The notes below the pieces were generated by a model, which saw only the letters and a list, made by a program, of their open reading frames with translations, did no database searches and was not told where the DNA came from. Positions 17,538-25,791 of a stretch of 64,000 bases of DNA are shown here, one piece after another; position 1 is the stretch's first letter; every line of letters begins with the position of its first letter. A program made the position numbers and the translations under genes. Source of the DNA: an uncultured Chthonomonas sp. (GTDB lineage: Bacteria > Armatimonadota > Chthonomonadetes > Chthonomonadales > CAJBBX01); assembly GCA_903951425.1 (NCBI GenBank), contig CAJBBX010000148.1:1-64000 (forward strand). Direction: 5' to 3'.

Positions 17538-18827
17538 ATGCAAGACGAGAAGATCATCCGGGGCTCCACGCGCCGCCAGTTCATCAGTAGTACACTCGCC
17601 ACAGGGGCCGCCTTCGCCCTGCCCGCCTTCATCCCCGCGCAGGCGCTGGGGCGGGGCGGGGCCGTAGCGCCGTCCAACCGCATCGTGCTGGGCGCCATCG
17701 GCATCGGGCCGCGCGGCCGCGATGTGCTGGGCTACCTCATCGCCGAGCCCGACGTGCAGTTCACCGCCATCTGCGACGTGCGCGCCGACCGCCGGCAGAG
17801 CGTGAAGGAGATGGCCGACGCCCGTTACGGCAACAAGGACTGCTCCATGTACCGGGACCTGCGCGACCTTCTGGCCCGCAAGGACATCGACGCGGTGCTC
17901 ATCGCCACGGGCGACCGGTGGCACGCGGTGGGCTCCATCATGGCCGCCAAGGCGGGTAAGGATGTCTACAGCGAGAAGCCCTGCAGCCTCACCATCGCCC
18001 AGTGCCAGGCGCTCTCCGATACCATGCGCCGCCTCGGGCGCGTCTTCCAGGCCGGCACCCAGCGCCGTAGCGTGCCCAACTTCGAGGCAGCCGTGCGCCT
18101 GGCCCAGACCGGCAAGCTGGGCAAACTGAAGACGCTCCACGCCTCCATCAACGACCTCTCCATGCGGTACGACTGGCTACCCGCGCAGCCCGAGCCGCCG
18201 CGCGAGGAGATCGACTGGGACCTCTGGCTCGGCGCCGCGCCATGGCGTCCCTACAACCGCGCCTACGTCGACGGCGGATGGCGCGCGCACTACGACTTCG
18301 ACTCCGGCGGGCGCCTGCTGGACTGGGGCGCGCACACCCTGGACATCTGCCAGTGGGCGCACCAGTCCGACCACACCATGCCCGTTGAGTACGAGGCTCA
18401 GGGCGGCTCCGTTCACGCCACCTACGCCGACGGCGTGAAGCTGGTGCTGCGGCCCGGCGGCTGGATGGGCCTGGGAACCTGCCCCGTCCGCTTCGAGGGC
18501 GAAGAGGGCTGGGTGGAGACCGCCGACAGCGGGCAGATCGAGGTCTACCCCGCCTCCCTCCGCTCCGAGTTGGCCAACGTCCGCCGCATGGCCGGCACCG
18601 ACCCCGGCAACCATGGGCGCAACTTCCTGGACTGCGTGAAGTCCGGCGCCAAGCCCGCGGCCAACGCCGACGTCATGCGCCACTCGCACATCTCCTGCTA
18701 CGCCGCCTCCTTCGCGTGGATGCTGGGCCGCAAGCTCCGCTTCGACCCGGCCACCGAGAGCTTCATCGGCGACGACGAGGCCAACAACCTCCGATCGCGC
18801 GCACTCCGCGAGCCGTGGCGCATCTGA
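17538..18827 (+). CDS. Tat-exported Gfo/Idh/MocA-family oxidoreductase
   Basis: About 429 aa. The N terminus is a twin-arginine leader (STRRQFIS followed by a hydrophobic stretch TLATGAAFALPAF), so the enzyme is exported folded, with its nicotinamide cofactor. The Rossmann motif is degenerate (AIGIGPRGRDVLGYL) and the catalytic YSEKPCS replaces the usual EKP context. The C-terminal part holds WLGAAPWRPYN and GGRLLDWGAHTLDICQW, typical of secreted members of this family in planctomycete-like bacteria. ATG 17538 is chosen for its GAGGAAGG ribosome site; an in-frame ATG at 17514 overlapping the previous stop is the alternative. Likely oxidises a glycoside hydroxyl to a ketone in the periplasm, feeding the DUF1080 hydrolase encoded next. 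Confidence 0.87.
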   Translation: MQDEKIIRGSTRRQFISSTLATGAAFALPAFIPAQALGRGGAVAPSNRIVLGAIGIGPRGRDVLGYLIAEPDVQFTAICDVRADRRQSVKEMADARYGNKDCSMYRDLRDLLARKDIDAVLIATGDRWHAVGSIMAAKAGKDVYSEKPCSLTIAQCQALSDTMRRLGRVFQAGTQRRSVPNFEAAVRLAQTGKLGKLKTLHASINDLSMRYDWLPAQPEPPREEIDWDLWLGAAPWRPYNRAYVDGGWRAHYDFDSGGRLLDWGAHTLDICQWAHQSDHTMPVEYEAQGGSVHATYADGVKLVLRPGGWMGLGTCPVRFEGEEGWVETADSGQIEVYPASLRSELANVRRMAGTDPGNHGRNFLDCVKSGAKPAANADVMRHSHISCYAASFAWMLGRKLRFDPATESFIGDDEANNLRSRALREPWRI

Positions 18828-18850
18828 CCATGAAACAGGAAACGAACCGC

Positions 18851-21328
18851 ATGACCGCACTTCCGCGCCTCGGCGCCCTGCTTGCCGCCGCACTGACGCT
18901 CGCCCCATGCCTGGCCCTCGCGCAGGCTACGCCCGACCGAGCGGAGGAGACCCGCAAGCAGATCGCCGTGCTGCAGAGCGGCTCCGGGACCTTCGCCAAG
19001 GCCGAAGCCTGCCGCACGCTGGCCCTGCTGGGCTCCGCCGAGGCCGTGCCCGCACTGGCGGCGTTGCTGCCGGACAGGCAACTCTCGGCCCACGCCCGCA
19101 CCGCCTTGGAGATCATTGCCGACCCCGCTGCGGCCACCGCCCTCCGGTCCGCCATGGGTAGCCTGAGCGGCGACCTTCGCCTCGGCGCCGTCGGCTCCGT
19201 GGGCGCCCGGCGCGACGCCAAGGCCGTTACGGCGCTGCTCAAGTTCGCCGCGTCGCCGGACGCCGCCCTCTCCGCGGCCGCGCTGGCCGCGCTGGGGAAG
19301 ATCGCCACCCCCGAGGCCTCCGGCGGCCTCCAGCGCGCACTCGCCTCGCCCCGTCCCGAGACGCGAACCCAGGCCGCCGACGCAACGCTTACATTCGCCG
19401 CCCGTCTCGTCGCCGTCCGTTCGACGGCTCAGGCCATCCGGCTCTACGCCGCCGTGCAGGGCGCCAACGTGGCCCAGGCGCAGCGGCTGGCCGCCGGTAT
19501 CGGCATCATCGCCGCACGCTGGTCCGTCGCCGACGGCGCCTCGCGCAAGCAGGCCCTGACGCTCCTCGCGGGCCAGGTGCGCTCCCCCGACCCCGCCGCG
19601 ATCCGCGCGGGGCTCATGGCCGTGCGCTCCATGGAGGGTCCGGAGGTCACTGGCCTGCTGGCAGCGCAGATGCCGCAGGTGGCGCCCGAGGTGCAGATGC
19701 TGCTCGTGCGCGCCCTGCTTGAGAGGACCGACCCTGGCGCCCTCACCGCCGTGGAGACCCTCGCATCGTCGCCCAGCGCCCCCGTGCGGGCCGCCGCCGT
19801 GGCCGCGTTGGCGGGCATGGGCCGCCTCTCCAGCGTGCCCGTGCTGCTCAAGGCGATCGAGGCCGGGCGCTCCGATGAGGAGACCGTAGCCGCCGCCGCA
19901 AGCCTCACGCGGCTCACCGCCGAGGGCGCCGACCAGGCCATCGTCGCCCGCCTGCCGCAGGCATCCCCTGCGATCCGCGCCCGCCTGGTGACCGTGCTGG
20001 GCAAGCGCCGGGCCGTAGCGGCCGCCGACGCCGTGCTGAAGGCCGCCGCCGATCCCGACGCCGCCGTGCGCAAGGCCGCCTACGGGGCGCTTACCGAGCT
20101 GGCCCGTCCGGGCGACCTGGCCGCCATCGTGAAGCTCGCCGCCACCGACCGCGACGAAGGCGCCCGGCAGGCCGCGGGCCAGGCCCTCCGCGCCGCCGCA
20201 GCCAAACACGCCGACCCCGGCAGCCGTAGCGCGCCCATGCTGGCCGAGCTCCGCGCCGCGTCAGACGCGCCCACCCGCAGCGCGCTCCTCCGCATGCTGG
20301 GCGAAGTGGGCGGGTTGCAGGCCCTGAAGGCCGTGCGCGAGGCGCTGAAGGACGGCTCCGCCGACATCCGAGCCGCCGCCATCCAGAGCCTGGCCGACTG
20401 GCCCGATCCCAGCGCCACCGCCGCCCTGCTGTCCCATGTGCGCACCGCGGCGGATGCCGGCGAGAAGGTCCAGGCCCTCCGCGGGGCCATCGGCCAGGCG
20501 GGCGCGCTGGCCGCGGAGCTTCCCCGGCCCTCGCGGCAACTCATCGGCTGGTTCACCGAGGCCAACAAGGCCGTGGGCGCCGACGCAGGCGACCGGCGGC
20601 GCATCCTGGCGGCCCTGGGCGACCTGAAGTGCCCCGAGGCCCTCGCCATGGTCGAGCCCTACCTCTCCGACTCCAGTGTGGCCGCCGAAGCCGCCGCCGC
20701 CAAGGAGCGCCTCGCCAAGGCCGTGCCCGCGGCGCTGCCCCGGTCCGGCGACGACCCCGACCCGGAGAAGCTGGCCTACGCGCCGATCTTCGACGGCTCC
20801 GGCTTCACCGGCTGGGAGGGCGACACGACCAAGGCGTTCCGCATTGAGGAGGGCGCCATCGTCGGTGGCAGCCTCGCCGCGCCCGTGGCACGCAATGAGT
20901 TCCTCTGCACCACGCGTCCCTACGCCGACTACGTGCTGCGGATGGAGGTGCGCCTGAAGAACGCCAACGGCGGCATCCAGATTCGCTCCCGCCGCGTGCC
21001 CGACAGCCCAGAGGTGAGCGGCTACCAGGCAGACATGGACACAGGAGGCGCCTACTGGGGTTGCCTCTACGACGAGAGCCGTCGAGGCATGCTGGTGCAG
21101 GCCGACCAGGCCAAGGTGCTGCCCAGCGTCAAGAAGGACGACTGGAACACCTACGAAATCCGCTGCCAGGGCCCGCGCATCCGGCTCTTCGTCAACGGGG
21201 TGCAGACGGTCGACTACACCGAGGCCGACGAGGACGTGCTGCACAGCGGCATCATAGCGGTCCAGGTTCACGGCGGCGCGCCCAGCGAGACCTGGTACCG
21301 GAACATCCGCATAGCCGAGCTACCGTAA
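18851..21328 (+). CDS. HEAT-repeat protein fused to DUF1080 (3-keto-glycoside hydrolase-type) domain
   Basis: About 825-aa secreted two-part protein. A signal peptide (residues 1-26, ending near LALAQA) is followed by some 600 residues of alanine-rich helical repeats of HEAT type (units such as DPDAAVRKAAYGALTEL). From about 640 there is a concanavalin-like DUF1080 domain: FDGSGFTGWEGD, FLCTTRPYADYVLRMEV, GGIQIRSRRV, GYQADMDTGGAYWG and WNTYEIRCQGPRIRLFVNGV are all diagnostic. DUF1080 members hydrolyse 3-keto-disaccharides, which fits the exported oxidoreductase just upstream. The HEAT array may anchor or dock the enzyme. ATG 18851 has AGGA at 18837-18840; ATG 18830, 3 bases after the previous stop, is the alternative. 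Confidence 0.88.
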   Translation: MTALPRLGALLAAALTLAPCLALAQATPDRAEETRKQIAVLQSGSGTFAKAEACRTLALLGSAEAVPALAALLPDRQLSAHARTALEIIADPAAATALRSAMGSLSGDLRLGAVGSVGARRDAKAVTALLKFAASPDAALSAAALAALGKIATPEASGGLQRALASPRPETRTQAADATLTFAARLVAVRSTAQAIRLYAAVQGANVAQAQRLAAGIGIIAARWSVADGASRKQALTLLAGQVRSPDPAAIRAGLMAVRSMEGPEVTGLLAAQMPQVAPEVQMLLVRALLERTDPGALTAVETLASSPSAPVRAAAVAALAGMGRLSSVPVLLKAIEAGRSDEETVAAAASLTRLTAEGADQAIVARLPQASPAIRARLVTVLGKRRAVAAADAVLKAAADPDAAVRKAAYGALTELARPGDLAAIVKLAATDRDEGARQAAGQALRAAAAKHADPGSRSAPMLAELRAASDAPTRSALLRMLGEVGGLQALKAVREALKDGSADIRAAAIQSLADWPDPSATAALLSHVRTAADAGEKVQALRGAIGQAGALAAELPRPSRQLIGWFTEANKAVGADAGDRRRILAALGDLKCPEALAMVEPYLSDSSVAAEAAAAKERLAKAVPAALPRSGDDPDPEKLAYAPIFDGSGFTGWEGDTTKAFRIEEGAIVGGSLAAPVARNEFLCTTRPYADYVLRMEVRLKNANGGIQIRSRRVPDSPEVSGYQADMDTGGAYWGCLYDESRRGMLVQADQAKVLPSVKKDDWNTYEIRCQGPRIRLFVNGVQTVDYTEADEDVLHSGIIAVQVHGGAPSETWYRNIRIAELP

Positions 21329-21359
21329 GCGGCGCCGTCGCCGCCAAATCGTCGACACA

Positions 21360-21409
21360 GTCAGCACGGTCAGTCAGGTCAGAGGCTTGACCGTCCTGAC
21401 CGTGTTGAC
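21360..21409 (+). terminator. Hairpin between DUF1080 gene and symporter
   Basis: Arms GTCAGCACGGTCAG (21360-21373) and CTGACCGTGTTGAC (21396-21409) pair over 14 bp with one G-U wobble, and a shorter GGTCA/TGACC stem lies inside. No T-run follows, so it may attenuate rather than end transcription before the symporter. The same GTCAGCA word recurs in the hairpin at 27600. Confidence 0.55.
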
Positions 21410-21456
21410 GGCGTTGTGGTTGGGCCGGCGGCTGATTGCCGGAGGAGCCCCTACCC

Positions 21457-23022
21457 ATGAGACTGGCCGGCATCGACATCGGCGTGTTCGTCCTCTACCT
21501 GCTGGCCGTGCTGGCAGTGGGCGTCGCGGCCGCCCGGCGCGCATCGGGCACCAAGCGCGACTACTTCCTGGCGGGCGACAAGCTGCCCTGGTGGATGATC
21601 GGCGGCTCCATCGTGGCGGCCAACATCAGCAGCCACCACTTCGTCGGCGTCATGGGCACGGCCTACAGCCGGGGCTTCGTGGCCATGACCATCGAGTGGG
21701 GCGCCATCCTGGTTGGGTTCAACGCCCTCCTCTGGGTCTTCCTGCCCTTCTACCTGCGCAACGGCTTCTACACCATGCCGGAGTTCCTCGAACGGCGCTT
21801 CGGCCCGGCCGCCCGCACCTCCTACGCGGCGCTGATCCTCCTCACCTACGTCTTCGTGGAGATCAGTGCGGTGCTCTACCTGGGCGCCATCGCGGTGCAC
21901 TCCATGGTGGGTGCGCCGATCCTGGGGAGCATCATCGCGCTGGCCCTGCTCACCGGCCTCTACACCATCGTCGGCGGCCTGCGCGCGGTGGTCTGGACGG
22001 AGATGCTGCAGCTCGTGGTTCTGCTCATCGGCGGGCTGACGCTGGCGATCGTCACCATCAACCGCGTGGGCGGCCTCCAGGGCGTCATGGCCACTTCCGG
22101 CAACTGGCATCTGATCCTGCCCGCGGACGACCCGGACTTCCCCTGGACCATGTACCTGGGCGGCCTCACGTGCATCAGCATCTTCTACTGCGCGGCCAAC
22201 CAGTTCATCGTGCAGCGGACGCTGGCCGCCAAGGACGAGTGGCACGCGCGCATGGGCGTGGTCTTCGCCGACTACCTGAAGTTCCTCATGCCGCTGCTCA
22301 TCATCGTGCCGGGCCTGGTCGCGCCGGCGCTCTTCCCGAATCTGGAGAAGGGCGACATGGTTTTCCCCATGCTGGTGAAGACGCTGCTACCGCACGGCCT
22401 CATCGGGCTGGTGATGGCGGGGCTCATCGCGGCCATCATGTCGCATGTGGCAGGCGCGGTGAACTCCTGCACCACCATCGCCGCGGTGGACTTCTTCGTG
22501 CCCTACGCCCGGCAGGGCTCCGATGAGCGCGCCGTGGTCCGGTTCGGCAAGGCGGCCGGCGTGGTCATCCTGATGCTCAGCGTGGTCTGCGCGGTCACCC
22601 TGGTGAGCCACTCCGACAAGCCGGTCTTTATCTACCTGCTGGCCGCCTACGGCTACTTCACGCCGGGCATCGCCACCATGTTCCTGCTGGGCATCTTCTG
22701 GCGCCGGGCCACCACGGCGGGAGCGCTGGCGGCGGGCCTGCTGACGATCCCGCTGTCGGCCGCGCTGCAGTTCGCGCTGCCCAAGATGCCCTTCATGAAC
22801 CGCACGGGCATCGCGTTCTGGGCCTGCATGGCCGTCTGCGCCGCGGTGAGCCTCGTGACCAAGCCCAGGAGCGCCGAGGAGCTGACGGGCCTCATCTGGA
22901 CGCGCGACAGCCTGCGCCTCCCGATGGAGATGCGTGAGAAGATGCGGGGCATCCGCAACCCGGCCCTCTGGTGGGCCGTGCTGACGGCCGCGCTGCTGGT
23001 GATCTACGTGAGGTACCGGTAG
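21457..23022 (+). CDS. Sodium/solute symporter (SSS family)
   Basis: 521-aa polytopic membrane protein with about 13 hydrophobic segments. The family signature is visible: early RASGTKRDYFLAGDKLPWW, then SIVAANISSHHFVGVMGTAY, the YTIVGGLRAVVWTEMLQ stretch of helix 5 and its loop, and GLIAAIMSHVAGAVNSCTTI of helix 8 with sodium-coordinating Ser/Thr. ATG 21457 follows a GGAGGAG ribosome site by 9 bases. It is the last gene of the sugar operon and is probably the importer of the released sugar or keto-sugar. The gene ends just before a 54-bp tandem hairpin repeat that likely ends transcription. Confidence 0.9.
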   Translation: MRLAGIDIGVFVLYLLAVLAVGVAAARRASGTKRDYFLAGDKLPWWMIGGSIVAANISSHHFVGVMGTAYSRGFVAMTIEWGAILVGFNALLWVFLPFYLRNGFYTMPEFLERRFGPAARTSYAALILLTYVFVEISAVLYLGAIAVHSMVGAPILGSIIALALLTGLYTIVGGLRAVVWTEMLQLVVLLIGGLTLAIVTINRVGGLQGVMATSGNWHLILPADDPDFPWTMYLGGLTCISIFYCAANQFIVQRTLAAKDEWHARMGVVFADYLKFLMPLLIIVPGLVAPALFPNLEKGDMVFPMLVKTLLPHGLIGLVMAGLIAAIMSHVAGAVNSCTTIAAVDFFVPYARQGSDERAVVRFGKAAGVVILMLSVVCAVTLVSHSDKPVFIYLLAAYGYFTPGIATMFLLGIFWRRATTAGALAAGLLTIPLSAALQFALPKMPFMNRTGIAFWACMAVCAAVSLVTKPRSAEELTGLIWTRDSLRLPMEMREKMRGIRNPALWWAVLTAALLVIYVRYR

Positions 23023-23033
23023 CCGCAGGGCCG

Positions 23034-23141
23034 GTCAAGGTTGCCACTTCTCCAGTACTGGCGATCTGGCATCCTTGAGGCGAATCCGTCAAGGTTGTCA
23101 CTTCTCCAGTACTGGGAATCTGGCAACCTTGAGGCGAATCG
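23034..23141. repeat. 54-bp tandem repeat, each unit a hairpin
   Basis: Two adjacent units, 23034-23087 and 23088-23141, differ at only 5 of 54 positions. Each can fold on itself: CAAGGTTGCCA pairs with TGGCATCCTTG (copy 1; TGGCAACCTTG in copy 2) around a central CCAGTACTGG palindrome. The pair sits exactly between two convergent genes (ends at 23022 and 23172), as expected for a REP-like or bidirectional terminator element. No transposase is nearby. Confidence 0.85.
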
Positions 23142-23171
23142 GCGGGCGCCCTTGGGCTCGCGCCTGCCACC

Positions 23172-24914
23172 CTACCGCCAGAAGTAGTGCCACGTGTACG
23201 GCAGCTCGGCGGACTTGCGCGCCGGTATCTTCACCTGCCAGGTGAAGCGGCCCGTGCCGTTCACGTGGCTCCACCAGCCCGGCCAGCCGTACCATCCCCA
23301 CCAGTGCGGAGCGGCCGTCGCGCGGCTGTCCTCGAAGGCGTTGACCATCTCCGACTTTCCTCCGGCGCCAACGGTGTCCGGGTGGCCCAGCACGAACCGG
23401 GTGACCTCCACGTCCACCGCCTCGTTCCGGAAGTTGTCCAGCGTCAGCGAGCCCGACAGGTCGATCCGGCTGTAGGAGCCGCCGTTCCACTCCAGGGCGC
23501 CCGCCTTGCGGGCGGTCTCCTTGTCGGTGCGCTTGGCCCGAACGTCGACCGCCTGGGTCACGTCCAGGTCGCCGTCGCCGCCGACGGCCGTGTAGGCCAT
23601 GAGGCCCTGCGCCAGCACCCGCTCGTCCAGGCAGACCAGGGCGGGGGCGGTGGTGAGCGGGTACTCGCTCTTGTTGGTGAGCCGGAGCTTGTGGGCGACC
23701 TTGAGCGATGAGAGCTGCAGGGCAAGCTCGCTGTCGCGCCCGCCACTGCTGGCGGCCCGGACCTCCGGCGGCGGCGCGAAGGGCACCTCCAGCGCGTAGA
23801 CGTCGCGGTACTTTAGCGTGAACTCGGCGATGGGAGCCACCATGCGGGCGCCCTTCTTCAGGCTGATGTGCTTGACGGTGTAGACGAAGAGGTCCTCGGC
23901 CTGCTCCTTGCCGCCCACTTCCGGCTCGGGAGCAGGGGCCGCCGCGCCGCCCATGCCGCCGGCGCGCTCGCCGAAGCGGGCCTGCGACATGACGGCGTTG
24001 CTGAGCATCTGGCTTGTGCCCGCGTCGGCCTGGAAGTAGGTTCCCAGTCGCGCCACCTGCTCCTGCAGCGCCATGGGGTCGGTCATGTCCTTGAACGCGA
24101 AGGTGGGCACCCCGACCACCAGGTTCGCGGTCACGTCCTCCAGGTCGATCAACTCGTTGACCAGCGTGGCTTGGAGCTTAACGACCGCCGACCCCTTGCC
24201 GTCCACCGTCACCTTGTACGAGGGTATCCAGCGGAGGCCCTTCTGGACGTACATCATCGCCATGTCGGCGGTGGCGGGCACGGCGCCGTCTCCCCGGACG
24301 GTGGCCGTGATGAGGCTGCGGAACTCCTCCTGGGCCACCTTGCGCTTCGGCTCGGACTTGAAGGTGAGGCTCTTGATGCGGTCCAAGGGCATCAGCGTGA
24401 GCCCGTCCGCGGTCTTTAGGAGCACGGCCGTGGCCTTCTCGGGCAGCCTCTCGGGCGAGAAGGGCGGGTCCAGCGACGCCAGTTCGGTCGCGTCACGGGT
24501 GGGAATGCCCACGATGCGCGCCTCGATGGGCTTGGCGTCGCGGGCCTCCTTCTCCTCGATGATGACCTCGGCGCCGGGGTTGGCCTCGATCAGCTCCTGC
24601 TGTGTCAGGCAGGTGCGCTCGGCCAGCACGCGGCGGCGCGTGGCCGTGACGGAGGTCACCTTGAGCCCCTTGGCCGCCGTGGAGACCCAGAAGGTGCCAA
24701 GCACGGGCGCGGGCAGGTAGTCCATCGCCACGTGCCCGCCTGCAGCCAGCGGCATGGCGCCCTGGTGGAGCAGCAGCGCGTGGCCGTCCTTGAAGACGGT
24801 CACCTCGCGCACGGGCATGCGGGCCAGCGCGCTGAGTGGCTGCGCCTGCTCAGGAGCGGCGGCGGCGCTCGCGGCGGCGGCGATGATGGCGATCGTGGCG
24901 ATCCAGGTGCGCAT
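23172..24914 (-). CDS. Secreted DUF4139-like protein
   Basis: 580-aa exported protein with a signal peptide (MRTWIATIAIIAAAASAAAA). The body has the beta-rich arrangement of DUF4139/mucoidy-inhibitor-like proteins: an N-terminal VTVFKDGHALLLHQG segment, the core LRWIPSYKVTVDGKG with KLQATLVNELIDLEDVTANLVVG, and a C-terminal region with LTLDNFRNEAVDVEVTRFV and a Trp-rich end. An AGGAGG ribosome site lies 7 bases before the ATG. It is transcribed alone toward the symporter and divergently from the small genes at 25088. Function unknown; members of the group are predicted envelope proteins. Confidence 0.7.
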   Translation of the reverse strand: MRTWIATIAIIAAAASAAAAPEQAQPLSALARMPVREVTVFKDGHALLLHQGAMPLAAGGHVAMDYLPAPVLGTFWVSTAAKGLKVTSVTATRRRVLAERTCLTQQELIEANPGAEVIIEEKEARDAKPIEARIVGIPTRDATELASLDPPFSPERLPEKATAVLLKTADGLTLMPLDRIKSLTFKSEPKRKVAQEEFRSLITATVRGDGAVPATADMAMMYVQKGLRWIPSYKVTVDGKGSAVVKLQATLVNELIDLEDVTANLVVGVPTFAFKDMTDPMALQEQVARLGTYFQADAGTSQMLSNAVMSQARFGERAGGMGGAAAPAPEPEVGGKEQAEDLFVYTVKHISLKKGARMVAPIAEFTLKYRDVYALEVPFAPPPEVRAASSGGRDSELALQLSSLKVAHKLRLTNKSEYPLTTAPALVCLDERVLAQGLMAYTAVGGDGDLDVTQAVDVRAKRTDKETARKAGALEWNGGSYSRIDLSGSLTLDNFRNEAVDVEVTRFVLGHPDTVGAGGKSEMVNAFEDSRATAAPHWWGWYGWPGWWSHVNGTGRFTWQVKIPARKSAELPYTWHYFWR

Positions 24915-25048
24915 GAGGCAACCTCCTGACCCGTTGTCGAGTCACCAGTTGTGACGGCCGCCGCCGCCGATCAGTTACCGCCGGCAGGCAGGTGCCGGGC
25001 GGTTCGGCGTCGAACATCGGTTCTGAAATCGTCGCAACACCGGGGAGC

Positions 25049-25170
25049 CGCCGAAGCCGGCGCCATGCCCCAGGGAAGAGGCACATCGTGAGCGTGGAGT
25101 TGAGCCGCAGGGCTCTCATCGGAGGCGGGCTCGCCGTGGCCGGCGGCCTCCTGCTGCCGGTCGGCACTGA
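25049..25170 (+). repeat. Duplicated Tat-leader region, copy 1
   Basis: About 120 bases including a ribosome site and the start of a Tat-type leader are duplicated at 25745-25875, with roughly 75-80% identity by eye. Near-identical stretches include CGGCGCCATGCCC, TTGAGCCG and GCCGGCGGCCTCCTGCTGCC. Copy 2 is the genuine 5' end of the ThuA gene. Confidence 0.7.
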
Positions 25171-25300
25171 GCCGCTCGACAATGTATCGCTGAGCGGCAT
25201 GCGGTACATAGGCACCCACATCCTAACGTTCAACCCCAGGCACTTCGCCCGGTTCCCGCACGCGGCTACTGTCGTCGCCAAAGACGCGATCGATGCGTGA
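25088..25300 (+). pseudogene. Chimeric ORF: Tat leader joined to a PIN-domain-like tail
   Basis: A 70-codon GTG-start frame. Residues 1-26 (SVELSRRALIGGGLAVAGG) copy the Tat leader of the ThuA gene 700 bases downstream. Residues after about 33 change character, and the stretch THILTFNPRHFARFPHAATV is the typical C terminus of VapC-like PIN toxins. No PIN catalytic acids are present because the first 80% of the domain is missing. It therefore looks like a fusion remnant from local duplication and decay, not a working toxin. Its end overlaps the next ATG by a few bases. It might still be translated, since the ribosome site was duplicated with the leader. Confidence 0.6.
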
Positions 25301-25646
25301 GAACCTGAAGGCCATCGGTACAGCGGCGGCGGCGTTGGCCGCCGTGGCGGTCGTTGGCTTCGTGGTGGTGATGAACTACCTCGTGCTGCCTCAGCGCATG
25401 GCCGCTGACCTCTCCGGCGCGCCGACCCGGCAGGGCGCCGGCACGGTCACGTCGATCTCGTATCAACAGGCCATCCGCCGCCAGCCAGGCCCGCCCTTCC
25501 TGGTGCTCGTCCGGTTGAACGGCCGCTCTGAGCGTGTGCTGACGCACACACCGCTTCGCGTCGGTCAAGTGGTGCCCATCCTCTACCGAGTGGGCAAGAG
25601 CGGAAAGACCTACATCACCCAAGTCGGATCATCACCGGTAGAGTGA
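25293..25646 (+). CDS. Small single-pass membrane protein
   Basis: 117 aa. One transmembrane helix near the N terminus (residues about 8-30, TAAAALAAVAVVGFVVVMNY) is followed by an extracytoplasmic domain of about 80 residues with beta-strand character (GAGTVTSISYQQ, PFLVLVRLNGRSE, GQVVPILYRVG, KTYITQVG). That pattern resembles small SH3/OB-like or DUF3592-type domains, but I cannot assign a family. Start ATG overlaps the end of the preceding remnant ORF (ATGCGTGA). No partner is suggested by context. Confidence 0.55.
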   Translation: MRENLKAIGTAAAALAAVAVVGFVVVMNYLVLPQRMAADLSGAPTRQGAGTVTSISYQQAIRRQPGPPFLVLVRLNGRSERVLTHTPLRVGQVVPILYRVGKSGKTYITQVGSSPVE

Positions 25647-25791
25647 GCCCGCACAGCAGCCGGCGCGGAACTCATGTGCCGAACCCCAGATGGTGAACGG
25701 CCACCGCACCTCGAACCACTGGGCAGCAAACGACATGCGAACCTCGGGCCGAGCCGCCAACGGCGCCATGCCCGAAGGGAAGGGACAACAC

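Noticed and set aside
10547-20209. Long minus-strand open frames, for example 10547-12253, 13155-14627, 15042-17096 and 18698-20209
   Set aside because: They lie opposite well-supported plus-strand genes, have low-complexity Gly/Arg/Ala/Val-rich translations with no family motifs, and are expected from high third-position GC.
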